This document shows positions 28,301-35,144 of a DNA stretch of 40,596 nucleotides, one piece after another. The notes under the pieces are model-generated. The model had not been told where the DNA came from, made no database searches, and saw nothing but the letters and a program-made list of their open reading frames with translations. Numbering within the stretch: position 1 is the first letter of the stretch; each line of letters starts with the position of its first letter. The stretch is from Runella limosa DSM 17973 (GTDB taxonomy: Bacteria > Bacteroidota > Bacteroidia > Cytophagales > Spirosomataceae), in the NCBI RefSeq assembly GCF_000482465.1, contig NZ_AXVJ01000066.1:1-40596 (forward strand), read 5' to 3'. A program made the position numbers and the translations under genes.

Positions 28301-28776
28301 CTCATACTAACCCAATAATACTTGAGAGTTTGAGTCAAACCTCTAACATCAATACATCTAAAACTTTGGAAGTCATTAATAGAGTCCTAAACAATTTTTC
28401 ATATTCAAAAGAAACATTTGCCGAACAAGTATTTAAAAGTGGGTTATCAAAAGTAGCTATGCCCTTTTTTGTTGAAGACCGTCGGCACGTATTTTTTGTA
28501 GAACCTAATGAAAGGAAGTGGACTGTAAAAGAATGGGACGGATTAGGTTGGTACGTACCGCCAATAATATCTAAAGTACCTGATTTAAGCATATTTAAAG
28601 AAATTCCTAAATATGATAAAGGCAATATAGATCCAAGTCCTATCCAAGAAATCAGGCAATCTAGTATTTCTAAAATACTTCCAGCGGACAATATTATTGG
28701 AGAATTAGTGCAACCAAATGGAGTACGATTCGGAATTGAAGGATCTATGTTAGCTAAAAAAATCATTCAACTTTAA
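22396..28776 (+). CDS. Tc toxin subunit A, N-terminal part (TcA1) with peptidoglycan-binding domain
   Basis: A 2126-residue protein. Residues 1-80 form a PG_binding_1-like domain (MQGEEVKKMQNDL, GFFGIETTKAVLEFQKVHNL), followed by a transthyretin-like beta domain (about 88-190). The Tc-specific part starts near 595: EELFGSLDFCDCESCQS then FSPAAYLVDILKFLD is the VRP1/Salmonella plasmid A-protein signature. Residues about 1350-1435 (YNFYIKGGQGKIIINQ, LKAGQLYHFQV) resemble a PA14-type inserted domain, a likely receptor-binding part. From 1720 the neuraminidase-like region WEWMRRYRLWEANRKIYIYP, then ENWLEPELR, is clear. It lacks the pore and TcB-binding domains, which are in the next gene 12 bp downstream. 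There is no signal peptide. Confidence 0.9.
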   Translation: MPENPIIKALHINMQGEEVKKMQNDLARIAKVTIPTAESDTGFFGIETTKAVLEFQKVHNLATTGVVDAITQQKITEVANGDNLRKVTGAIALGAGVATQGLKVVAYDKSIGGQAVPLGEATLNPDGTYILPYTADKLGSGKTQADIEIRLVDVANAGNVYASSGILYNSGKEAAINMAIPSAKLPQLSEYQQLTQELQQQLGAASLKDMIEDEQRQDISYLANKTGWDARMVAMAVQAQKESAATGLPAEYYYAMYRTGISLDSAALHQVQNNNAEAIWKKAIDANIIQATPAELIKSKETFSNASITYYLDKNPTIGVSSFKDILKTTAVSEGKQVEFAQFYYEYGTDRTKFWDDAKMKFGDFSDKIQLHSKLAFLTLNNAPLIERLNTEVQNLGSPVDLVKNGFYKPQKWESIVADNILPKDVSKADYANMMANELRLAYPTAVFAEQIKEEVFNLRNKANKQATYQFLSDNHEKFIIGVDSVKSFEQDHGTIADAEVRKELKHLTTLYQVSPNDKVMEVLAAHKLNSARLIVQYSKAEFVAKFAEPMGGKAIAELTHSKAQSITSLLSNVHTTILKEQATIPLTATTAPSMLFEDPIAKSIRESITMEELFGSLDFCDCESCQSIFSPAAYLVDILKFLDLKKIDSDGNEVLPRTYNLENPIDVLLERRPDIEHLELTCENTNTVLPYLDIVNEILEYWVAKNHDVPTNQVLTHLKDFKGNNTVEGETMEELLAKPKFVDSMVYDTILSKPVYPSPLPFNFPLVALRQYYDNFKIPLAKAMEALRKDDSPTTWEAVYTEQLGISPETHKILTDHNAHKLGVLFGEAEDITIAEFNAKIANARSFTRKMGISFSDLVTILKSTFINPAAKLIPLLEKLDINFEQMKALKEGSITFGTLNITADVTLYGGDIEKWLKDNYDATMSLILLTGTDKDFGKLELKYALPDTTKNALKEDDYVRLYRFIRVWKITGWTVQEADVVFSAFYDATKTLDEGIKEIIIHIAQIKRLQELLKLRGKAALSELVKLLSPDSGILAKKTLLAKQLKLKEEELDTWITFTGIDPFAKLGIVTPPMADFVNLLQLFKQNNIKLDLLKYLLKHEDTVGKWGLKADKVASICRELKGTLSKIELENTLRGNIDENQFVERMKIAYGDVLTNRFINLIKNKKRTFSTEYDQADDNLVAGLTGLLYNPAQKTLSWAGFMSNAQKTTLDNAANRVVEAAQKTKLKDAIQLLFDLSTTEQAEFEKEQTAFEKENAFLKSALQNMQNAAKLFEPDDTTATSTLAAISVDIKKVLKKRAIQQWLMTSLGIDAEIATLLLEDKDIANAANQTALEVVQSIENLELGTANDLLEFYMEVPQNDSYNFYIKGGQGKIIINQLEHLTEDSGNGFVYNSDKIDLKAGQLYHFQVAVTAGEKAKLFWSSMNMAKVEIPANALYAPSTVGAIEAIYTKLFKVNRLINTLSLSATEVSFFAKETIYLDSNKSIFNALEDKALATAVISKYLKNLRKVIVYQEIKRACKINDDELVRLMKHPDETAENSSVPLLTQKMAWLKSEKDTLLTYFGKGNNDLKDSILWSQLHQVMQLQKESSISISNLISWTKTNPKVAEIDTISDTLEKTYEANDWLDTLKPINDGLRMAKRDALVAFILQKLSTRQETKHINSANKLFEFFLIDVEMSSCMKTSRLRQAISTVQLFVQRCLMNLEKKVSPDSINTKRWEWMRRYRLWEANRKIYIYPENWLEPELRLDKSSIFRDLEGSLLQADINDEMAEKALYTYLEELDHIAKLEIVGMYMEEQDPNTQNDDIIHVIGRTNGESRRYYYRRYEYGYWTAWEIINLDIENTPVLPVIWRNRLFLFWLNVIPKGEDGKPVKVDGGKVDGSVILEAKSTIEINLSWSEYYKGKWQPRKTSNLNEPMKIKGVSRGSFNRDAIQLRSSLSSSFETNGQRHLNISLNLGDFGGAFELYNTHTNPIILESLSQTSNINTSKTLEVINRVLNNFSYSKETFAEQVFKSGLSKVAMPFFVEDRRHVFFVEPNERKWTVKEWDGLGWYVPPIISKVPDLSIFKEIPKYDKGNIDPSPIQEIRQSSISKILPADNIIGELVQPNGVRFGIEGSMLAKKIIQL

Positions 28777-28788
28777 ATTTAACATATC

Positions 28789-31700
28789 ATGTCAAAATTA
28801 GATACGTTGAAAATTGGTTTTCACGAAATAGTAGACGCCCGAGTCTCGTATTCACGTTTTAAAGAAGTAGAATACCGCAAGACCTCCTATAAATTTTATA
28901 ATCATTTTCACCCATTTACGGCTGAAATGATTGAACAATTAAACAAAAAATCCATTGCTGGACTTTTTGATGTCTATTTTCAAAGTGAATTAGAAAAAAG
29001 TTTAGGGGCGCAAGATTTTTTTGCCCAATATCAACCCCAAAACGTTACATCAGGTACCGACCAGATAGAGGTTCTTCAACCTTATCCAAAGAAAACGATC
29101 GACCTTAGCGAAGATGGCCCCTATTCTATTTACAATTGGGAATTGCTTTTCCATGCGCCTCTTACGCTTGCTAATCATTTGTACAAAAATCAACGCTATG
29201 ACGAGGCAGAAAAATACTTGAAATTGATTTTTGACCCAACGACCAATGAAGTTCCAGACCCTGCAAATCCTGCTAAAAGATTTTGGAAATTTAGTGTGTT
29301 TAGAGAAGCCAAGATGCAGCCTCTACAAGTGCTTTTGGGACAATTAAGTGATAGCTCTGACAATGAAATTAAAATTCGTACACTTAAAAGTATAGAGGCT
29401 TGGAGAGATAAACCATTTCAACCCCATGTGGTGGCACGTACTCGTTTTTTATCCTACCAGTATAAAACAATCATGTTGTGGTTGGATATTTACATTACTA
29501 GGGGAGATAGTTTTTTTAGGCAATTTACGCCCGAAACGGTTGATATGGCATTAATTAACTACGTCCAAGCTTCAAGTCTTTTGGGTCAAAGGCCTCAAAA
29601 AACACCCCAAAATGGCAAGAAAAAACCTGAAACATTTCATTCACTCCGAAAGAAAATAGATGCCTTTGGTAATGCTATGATTGATTTAGAAGCGGATATT
29701 CCACTAAATCGACATACTCCCAACCTGTCGATTTCAGATGAAGAAGAAAGTAATACCCTATTCGGAGTTACCCAAACACCTTATTTCGGAATTCCGCAAA
29801 ATGATAAACTACTCAAATATTGGGACGTAGTTGAAGACCGCTTATTCAAAATCCGTCATTGTATGAATATAGATGGTGTAGAACAATCATTGGCATTGTT
29901 TGACCCGCCTATCGACCCAGGTATGTTAGTGAAAGCTGTTGCAGCAGGCCTTGATATTGGAAGTATTATCAGTGGATTAAACCAACCCTTGTCAATTGTT
30001 AGGGCAGCTTTATTGACGCAAAAAGCCTTAGAGTTTTGCAACGAAGTAAAAGCGCTTGGAAGTGTGCTATTGTCGGCGATTGAGAAAAAAGAGGCAGAGA
30101 AACTGACACTTTTGCGACAAGGACACGAAATGCGCCTGCTACAATTAGCGCAAGATGTTAAATACATGCAATGGAATGAAGCCAAAATTAGCACCGATTC
30201 TCTATTGAAATCGCACAAAGCAGCATCTTTAAAGTACAATCATTATCAAAAATTACTAGGAAAGGCAATGATTGTAGTTGACCTTCAAAGTAAAATAGAT
30301 AGTACAAGGGGAGAAAACCCAATCAATAAAGAAAGCTTTGACGCTTATTATCAAAAATTAGTTGAAGACTATACTGCAATTACGAAGGATATTACGGATG
30401 AACTATATCGGGAAGAGGAGACAGGGTCTGTAGAATCATTCAAACTAAATGCTCAAAATGTTATAGGAACGATTCCTTTTGGTAGTATTATTTTGCCCAC
30501 TACTGCTGATGGGGCTAATTTAGGATTAAATTCAAGAGAAAACATAGAGTTGAATTATTTTATGCCTATTGCTCATGGACTAACAAGGGTATCAGGAATA
30601 ATAGATACATTGGCAGGTGGTTTAGCATTAATTCCTGAGTTTGATGCACATGGAACTCCGTTAGGAGTGGGTGCTGCAACAGGTTTTGGGGGTAGAGAAA
30701 TCTCTACAGCTGCGGCTTCCCATGCAAAGGTTATCCGTATTCTAGCAGATGAATTTAATTACATGAGCGGGCGAGCTTCTAAATTAGCGAGTTATCAGCG
30801 CCGAACAGAAGATTGGGTTTTACAGCGTAATCTTGCGGCTAATGAATTAGCCCAAGTAGGGAGGCAGATTATGTCATCATTATTAAGAGAACAAATCACG
30901 AAAAAAGAATACGAGAACCACATCGTCCAGGTTGAAAACTCCCAAGCAGTAAACGAATTTTATCAGAATAAGTTTACGCAAGAAGAGTTTTATAATTGGA
31001 TGCAAAATGAAGTAGCCAGTATTTATTTTGATGCCTACAAGTTTGCTTTTGATACAGCTCGCAGGGCCGAGTTAACCATGAAACGGGAATTGATGCGTCC
31101 TGAACTAGACGAACAAGATTTTATCAAGTTTGGCTATTGGGACAGTACCCGTAAGGGATTATTGGCAGGAGAAAATCTTTATGCGGATATTAGACGTATG
31201 GAAATGGCATATCATGATAACAATCGTCGAGAATATGAAATAACCAAGCATATTTCTTTACTGCAATTGAATCCTTATGCCTTGCTTCAACTTAAAATAG
31301 ATGGTAAATGCAATGTAGAAATACCTGAGTGGTTATTTGATTTAGATTCTCCAGGGCAATATATGCGGCGCATTAAAACGGCAAGTTTTTCAATTCCTTG
31401 TATCGCTGGTCCCTACACAAGTGTAAACTGTAAAATAGCACTGACTAAGAGCTCAATACGTACTTCAGCCCTGTTAAAAGATGATGAATACCTAAGAGAT
31501 AAAAATGGTGATGATAGATTTGTAGACTATTATGGAGCTGCCCAAACCATTATAACAAGCAATGCTCAAAATGATAGTGGGCTCTTTGAAACTAATCTAA
31601 GGGATGAACGATATCTCCCATTTGAGGGAGCAGGAGTGATAAGCTCATGGACTTTAGAATTAAATAACGAAAACCGACAATTTGACTATAACACTATTTC

Positions 31701-32109
31701 TGATGTAGTATTTCATATTCGATATACTGCTCGGGAGGCAGGAAGGTTGAAGTTAAAGACCCAAGAAGAAATAACTGCTCTTTTTGCAGAAGAAAACAAC
31801 AATACGCTCTTTCGATTATTTAGCCTAAGACACGAATTTCCAACCGAATGGCACAGACTTACTATACAAGGTAACGTTACCGATGGAGTTTTAGAATTAA
31901 GACAGGAGCATTTTCCTTATTTTACGAATACCTCCAATATACAAAGTATTAAAATCAATAAGAGCTTTGTTTTAACCAAGGGAAATGAACTGACATTAGC
32001 AAAATCAAACCTAAAGATTGATGAAATGGAGGTAACTATACCCGCTATTTTAGGTCAGGAAGGTTTTAAGGACGTATTGTTTATTGTGGAGTACACGGTA
32101 AATGAATGA
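28789..32109 (+). CDS. Tc toxin subunit A, C-terminal pore and TcB-binding part (TcA2)
   Basis: A 1106-residue protein that completes TcA. The start (MSKLDTLKIGFHEI) lies 12 bp after the A1 stop. WELLFHAPLTLANHLYKNQR and DPTTNEVPDPANPAKRFWKF are TcA hallmarks. Long helices from about 350 to 870 form the channel, including a hydrophobic hairpin-like stretch near 590-650 (FMPIAHGLTRVSGIIDTLAG) that would be the membrane tip. The C-terminal region (about 850-1106: SLLQLNPYALLQLKIDGKCN, SFSIPCIAGPYTSVNC, FHIRYTAREAG) is the TcB-binding domain. Together A1 and A2 reach 3232 residues, longer than single-chain TcdA (about 2500) because of the extra N-terminal domains. Split A subunits are known, for example TcaA/TcaB of Photorhabdus. 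Confidence 0.92.
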   Translation: MSKLDTLKIGFHEIVDARVSYSRFKEVEYRKTSYKFYNHFHPFTAEMIEQLNKKSIAGLFDVYFQSELEKSLGAQDFFAQYQPQNVTSGTDQIEVLQPYPKKTIDLSEDGPYSIYNWELLFHAPLTLANHLYKNQRYDEAEKYLKLIFDPTTNEVPDPANPAKRFWKFSVFREAKMQPLQVLLGQLSDSSDNEIKIRTLKSIEAWRDKPFQPHVVARTRFLSYQYKTIMLWLDIYITRGDSFFRQFTPETVDMALINYVQASSLLGQRPQKTPQNGKKKPETFHSLRKKIDAFGNAMIDLEADIPLNRHTPNLSISDEEESNTLFGVTQTPYFGIPQNDKLLKYWDVVEDRLFKIRHCMNIDGVEQSLALFDPPIDPGMLVKAVAAGLDIGSIISGLNQPLSIVRAALLTQKALEFCNEVKALGSVLLSAIEKKEAEKLTLLRQGHEMRLLQLAQDVKYMQWNEAKISTDSLLKSHKAASLKYNHYQKLLGKAMIVVDLQSKIDSTRGENPINKESFDAYYQKLVEDYTAITKDITDELYREEETGSVESFKLNAQNVIGTIPFGSIILPTTADGANLGLNSRENIELNYFMPIAHGLTRVSGIIDTLAGGLALIPEFDAHGTPLGVGAATGFGGREISTAAASHAKVIRILADEFNYMSGRASKLASYQRRTEDWVLQRNLAANELAQVGRQIMSSLLREQITKKEYENHIVQVENSQAVNEFYQNKFTQEEFYNWMQNEVASIYFDAYKFAFDTARRAELTMKRELMRPELDEQDFIKFGYWDSTRKGLLAGENLYADIRRMEMAYHDNNRREYEITKHISLLQLNPYALLQLKIDGKCNVEIPEWLFDLDSPGQYMRRIKTASFSIPCIAGPYTSVNCKIALTKSSIRTSALLKDDEYLRDKNGDDRFVDYYGAAQTIITSNAQNDSGLFETNLRDERYLPFEGAGVISSWTLELNNENRQFDYNTISDVVFHIRYTAREAGRLKLKTQEEITALFAEENNNTLFRLFSLRHEFPTEWHRLTIQGNVTDGVLELRQEHFPYFTNTSNIQSIKINKSFVLTKGNELTLAKSNLKIDEMEVTIPAILGQEGFKDVLFIVEYTVNE

Positions 32110-32127
32110 GTTTTCTCGGGGTCTAAA

Positions 32128-32144
32128 AAAGCTATTGAAGCTTT
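32128..32144 (+). terminator. Small hairpin after TcA2, weak terminator candidate
   Basis: The stem AAAGCT/AGCTTT with a 5-base loop lies 19 bp after the TcA2 stop and is followed by CCTTTA. The T tract is short, so termination may be inefficient. Confidence 0.35.
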
Positions 32145-32191
32145 CCTTTATGGAGACACAAATGTGCTTACTGACCGATGGAAACTAGACC

Positions 32192-32242
32192 AAAAAGGAG
32201 CCTTATTTAGAGAATGAGAACTCTGCAATTTGGCTCCTTTAT
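32192..32242. terminator. Probable bidirectional terminator between TcA2 and the NTF2-like gene
   Basis: The stem AAAGGAGCC (32194-32202) pairs perfectly with GGCTCCTTT (32232-32240), and a smaller AGAG/CTCT stem sits inside. On the minus strand the stem is followed by a run of T residues, which suits the end of the gene at 32345-32791; on the plus strand it can end the toxin transcript. Confidence 0.5.
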
Positions 32243-32344
32243 GAATGAGCGATCCCTATGGTTTATGCAGCTCAACTTGAGGTTAGTGCGGGGCTAAAAC
32301 GACCATCGCTCCAGCTTTTTGCTTGAGGCAGAAAGTGGGATTGT

Positions 32345-32791
32345 TTACTCCACTTTTATGATTGTGGCTTGCCGTCCAATCATAAACCAATGATTATTTG
32401 CCTGCTTCCAAATATTGGTAAAACGGCGGGTAACGGTCTTGCTAGCATGTTGTTGGACCCACTGCGGTTTGGTGATTTCCTCCCCCATAACCATCGCAAT
32501 GTTGTCGTTGAAAGTAGTTTTTTCGATGTTTCGTACAAATGAGCTATATGCCAAATTACCAGTGCGTAGTTGCATTTTAGAACCCTCTACCGTTCCAAGA
32601 CGATTCGCAGGAGTATTTACCACCATTTCGTTCGACCAAATTTTTCCGAATAAAGTTGCTGAATCTCCGCGTATAGTAGCTTCACGTTCGAGGTTTTCAA
32701 GACGGAGAAATTCGGCTTCGCGCAGGTCGATTTGGGCGTAAACAAACATAGTAAAAGCTATGAAAACGAAAGTTAAAAATATTTTTTTCAT
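32345..32791 (-). CDS. Secreted NTF2-like (DUF4440/SnoaL-type) protein
   Basis: A 148-residue protein with a signal peptide (MKKIFLTFVFIAFTMFVYA, cleavage after AQ) and a single small cone-fold domain of the NTF2/DUF4440 type: a long first helix (EAEFLRLENLEREATIRGD), then WSNEMVVNTPANR, NIAMVMGEEITKP and a C-terminal RRFTNIWKQANNHWFMIGRQ. Such proteins are often ligand-binding or enzyme-like with no predictable substrate. It is convergent with the toxin genes and shares the terminator region at 32192-32242 with them. Periplasmic location is inferred from the leader. Confidence 0.8.
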   Translation of the reverse strand: MKKIFLTFVFIAFTMFVYAQIDLREAEFLRLENLEREATIRGDSATLFGKIWSNEMVVNTPANRLGTVEGSKMQLRTGNLAYSSFVRNIEKTTFNDNIAMVMGEEITKPQWVQQHASKTVTRRFTNIWKQANNHWFMIGRQATIIKVE

Positions 32792-33353
32792 TATGACCGC
32801 TTAGGGTTTATTCAAAGGCTCAAATATGTATAAAAACAAAAATGGAAATAAACACAAGCCTGCTACCAACGGCCAATTATGCCAGCCAATAGTGTAAGCC
32901 ATGTAAGGCTGGGAAAGCCAATTTTTGATACTTTGAAGCATCCGTTAGGGTCAGGGAACAAGTTTTCTTGCACTCAAAAATATTATTTGATAGCTAAAAC
33001 CACAAGCTCTCTGTACCTGAATTGATTAAACGGCGCCACTAAATGAATTCCTGAGCTACTGTTAACCGCTCTTGTTTTGATAGACAGTTTTTTTGAAGAG
33101 AGCGTCCTTGACTCAAATTTCGAGTCGCAGCGACAGCCCGTTTCTTTTTCAGCGACCAGCTCACTTTCAAAAGTTGGTTCTCGCGTAAAAGATGATGGTA
33201 TTCTGCTCGTCTGATGCCACTTTATACCTCTGTTTTAGGTTCGCCCGCCGTAATACCGTGTTGGCTGACAAGTCTTCTATCCTTCGTTTCAAAGAAGTGA
33301 ATTTAAATTTTACACTAGCCCGCGCGGCTAAATCAGCACATCTCATACTAGCA
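32792..33353. other. Gene-poor region, possibly a decayed gene on the minus strand
   Basis: No intact gene is accepted. On the minus strand between about 33350 and 33050, pieces such as EDLSANTVLRRANLKQRYK and, one frame over, RRAEYHHLLRENQLLK read like parts of one helical protein joined by a frameshift near 33220. The family is not recognised; a transposase accessory or other mobile gene is possible. The rest (32800-33050) shows nothing definite. Confidence 0.35.
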
Positions 33354-33707
33354 TTACCCGACCTGCCAACTTGCCAAATACTGATTAACCAAAAGCATTT
33401 GACGGCGTGCAACTTCCAACTCCACGCCATCAATCATTTGTATTTGTTTTATTCTTTTACACTTAGGTAATACAATATAACTACAGTTGATAATAAGCCC
33501 TTTTCGTATCTTCAAAAAATGAGACGGCAGAGTTGGTTCATAGAATGATAAAGTTTTTGAAGCCAGCACCTGAATGCTATTTTTGAGAATAAATGCTGTA
33601 TAATTCCCTCTGCCCTCTACTCTTAAGATTTTATCAAATGGAATCACAGTCTTATTTCGGTTTAAGTAAATAGCGGACTCAGAACAAGGGCGTAATGATG
33701 TTTGCAT
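33354..33707 (-). CDS. Small LytTR DNA-binding protein
   Basis: A 117-residue protein consisting of one LytTR domain: DKILRVEGRGNYTAFIL, SKTLSFYEPTLPSHFLKI, then RKGLIINCSYIV and a closing REC-less tail ending QYLASWQVG. It has no receiver or membrane segment. It diverges from the sigma-factor gene at 33846 with 138 bp between starts, so it may act on that shared promoter region. The bases encoding its last residues (33364-33383) recur exactly at 9974-9993. Confidence 0.8.
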   Translation of the reverse strand: MQTSLRPCSESAIYLNRNKTVIPFDKILRVEGRGNYTAFILKNSIQVLASKTLSFYEPTLPSHFLKIRKGLIINCSYIVLPKCKRIKQIQMIDGVELEVARRQMLLVNQYLASWQVG

Positions 33708-33845
33708 ATTTTGAGATGTTTAATTACAGACTTATACCCTCAATCCCTCTTTTTGTAATGTATGTTCTATATTTTTTATGCAGTAATGCAATATTTTAAA
33801 TATTTTCGCCCTATACATGATAAATTACCCCACTAGAAGTATAAT

Positions 33846-34448
33846 ATGAGTACAAGTATTAAGCGAGGGCTTTCAGATGGTGATATTGTCGATGGAATTT
33901 TAGCAGGCGGAAGAAAACGAGACAAAGCGATTGAAGCTATTTATACACAAAATCGGAGTTTTCTAATCAAATTCCTGTCAAATCGCTCAAATACCAAAGA
34001 CTATGTTAAACAGCCTGAAGATATTATTTGGGAAGCGGTAGAAGCTTTAGTGCATAATATTATTGAGGGACGTTATGTTCCTCAATCAAGTACATCTCTT
34101 TCGGCATATCTAACTACGATTTGTAAAAATTTATGGCATAAATTTCTAAGTCAGGAGTCTAACCGTGAAGACCGAGACGATAAATTTGCAAAAGAAATTT
34201 ATGAGGACGAACCAGATATTAGTGTTTTACTAACTGAAAAAGAGAGGTGGGATAGGTACTTAGCCATTTTTGAAAAAGCAGGGAAACACTGTAAACAAAT
34301 TTTTACACTGTGGTTAGTTGAAGGAATGAGTGGTAAAGAAATGTCAGACATACTCATATCGGAAGGAAAACTCAAAAGCGAACAGAGTGTTAGGAACGCA
34401 AAAAGCGACTGCCTCGAAAAAGTGACATCCCAGTTGATGTCCCGATAA
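33846..34448 (+). CDS. ECF-like RNA polymerase sigma factor
   Basis: A 200-residue sigma-70 family protein. The region 2-like part runs through AIEAIYTQNRSFLIKFL, then DIIWEAVEALVHNIIEG and SLSAYLTTICKNLWHKFL, which is the promoter -10 recognition helix pattern. The region 4-like part is GKHCKQIFTLWLVEGMSGKEM followed by SEQSVRNAKSDCLEKV, a divergent helix-turn-helix. Only 12 bp separate it from the downstream anti-sigma-like gene, so they form an operon. It is divergent in sequence from canonical SigW-type factors but resembles the sigma factors that accompany CHAT/TPR proteins in Bacteroidota, as far as I can judge. Confidence 0.82.
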   Translation: MSTSIKRGLSDGDIVDGILAGGRKRDKAIEAIYTQNRSFLIKFLSNRSNTKDYVKQPEDIIWEAVEALVHNIIEGRYVPQSSTSLSAYLTTICKNLWHKFLSQESNREDRDDKFAKEIYEDEPDISVLLTEKERWDRYLAIFEKAGKHCKQIFTLWLVEGMSGKEMSDILISEGKLKSEQSVRNAKSDCLEKVTSQLMSR

Positions 34449-34460
34449 TTTACAAAGACA

Positions 34461-35144
34461 ATGAAACGAACTGAAGCAGAAATTCAACTGATAAGTAGCT
34501 ATCTTCTAAATCAACTTACGGAAGAACAGAAGATAGCGTTTGAAGAAAGAATAGCGTCTGACAGCATTCTACAAGACGATGTCACCAAATTAAAACTTCT
34601 AGCTCAAGTCACAGAACGGCAGCTACTAAGGGAAAAAATCCAACAAATTCAAATAGCTAAATTTGCAGAATGGGCCAACGAAGAAACCGAGGAAACAACG
34701 ACTGAAGTAAAAGTTATACCACTAAGAAATAGGTGGTTATTCACTAGAAAGCTAAGTGCTGTAACTTCTGTAGCATCTATCGCATTCGTTATCAGTTATT
34801 TGTCATTTAGCGATGTAACTTATGAACCCATGGCTTTTTCAGAACGAAGTAATAATCATGTGATGAATGACCCTGTATTAGAGAAACTTAATAAAGCAGT
34901 CTCGTTAGTACAACACGGAAATTCTCATGAAGCCACCTTGCTTTTTGATCAAATCGAAAGGCTTCCCAATATACACCCTTATTACCGCGATGCGGCTGCA
35001 TGGTATGAAGTCGTAGCTCTACAAAAAACAGGTAAAAACCAACAAGCAAAAGACTTATTAGAACAAATTGAATCCAACCCTAGATTCCAATTTAACATAC
35101 CAACAATTGATAAATGGAAAGTAAAGTGGAAATTGTTGTTTTAA
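34461..35144 (+). CDS. Membrane anti-sigma-like protein with TPR-like tail
   Basis: A 227-residue single-pass membrane protein. The cytoplasmic N-terminus (about 1-95: LISSYLLNQLTEEQKIAFEE, then RIASDSILQDDV) resembles the anti-sigma zinc-finger-like helix pattern without a clear HxxxCxxC. A membrane segment spans about 97-116 (AVTSVASIAFVISYLSF). The outside part (150-227) has TPR-like helices (EATLLFDQIERLP, AAAWYEVVALQKTGKN, QAKDLLEQIESNP). It follows the sigma gene by 12 bp and probably restrains it. Its stop codon interlocks with that of the convergent CHAT gene (TTAA at 35141-35144). Confidence 0.72.
   Translation: MKRTEAEIQLISSYLLNQLTEEQKIAFEERIASDSILQDDVTKLKLLAQVTERQLLREKIQQIQIAKFAEWANEETEETTTEVKVIPLRNRWLFTRKLSAVTSVASIAFVISYLSFSDVTYEPMAFSERSNNHVMNDPVLEKLNKAVSLVQHGNSHEATLLFDQIERLPNIHPYYRDAAAWYEVVALQKTGKNQQAKDLLEQIESNPRFQFNIPTIDKWKVKWKLLF

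Noticed and set aside
28335-28766. A 143-codon open frame antisense to the end of TcA1
   Set aside because: It is fully inside a well-supported coding gene on the other strand and shows no domain or start signal.
33167-33470. Overlapping open frames on both strands next to the LytTR gene
   Set aside because: They overlap the LytTR gene end and each other, and neither reads as a complete protein; at best they are pieces of a decayed gene.
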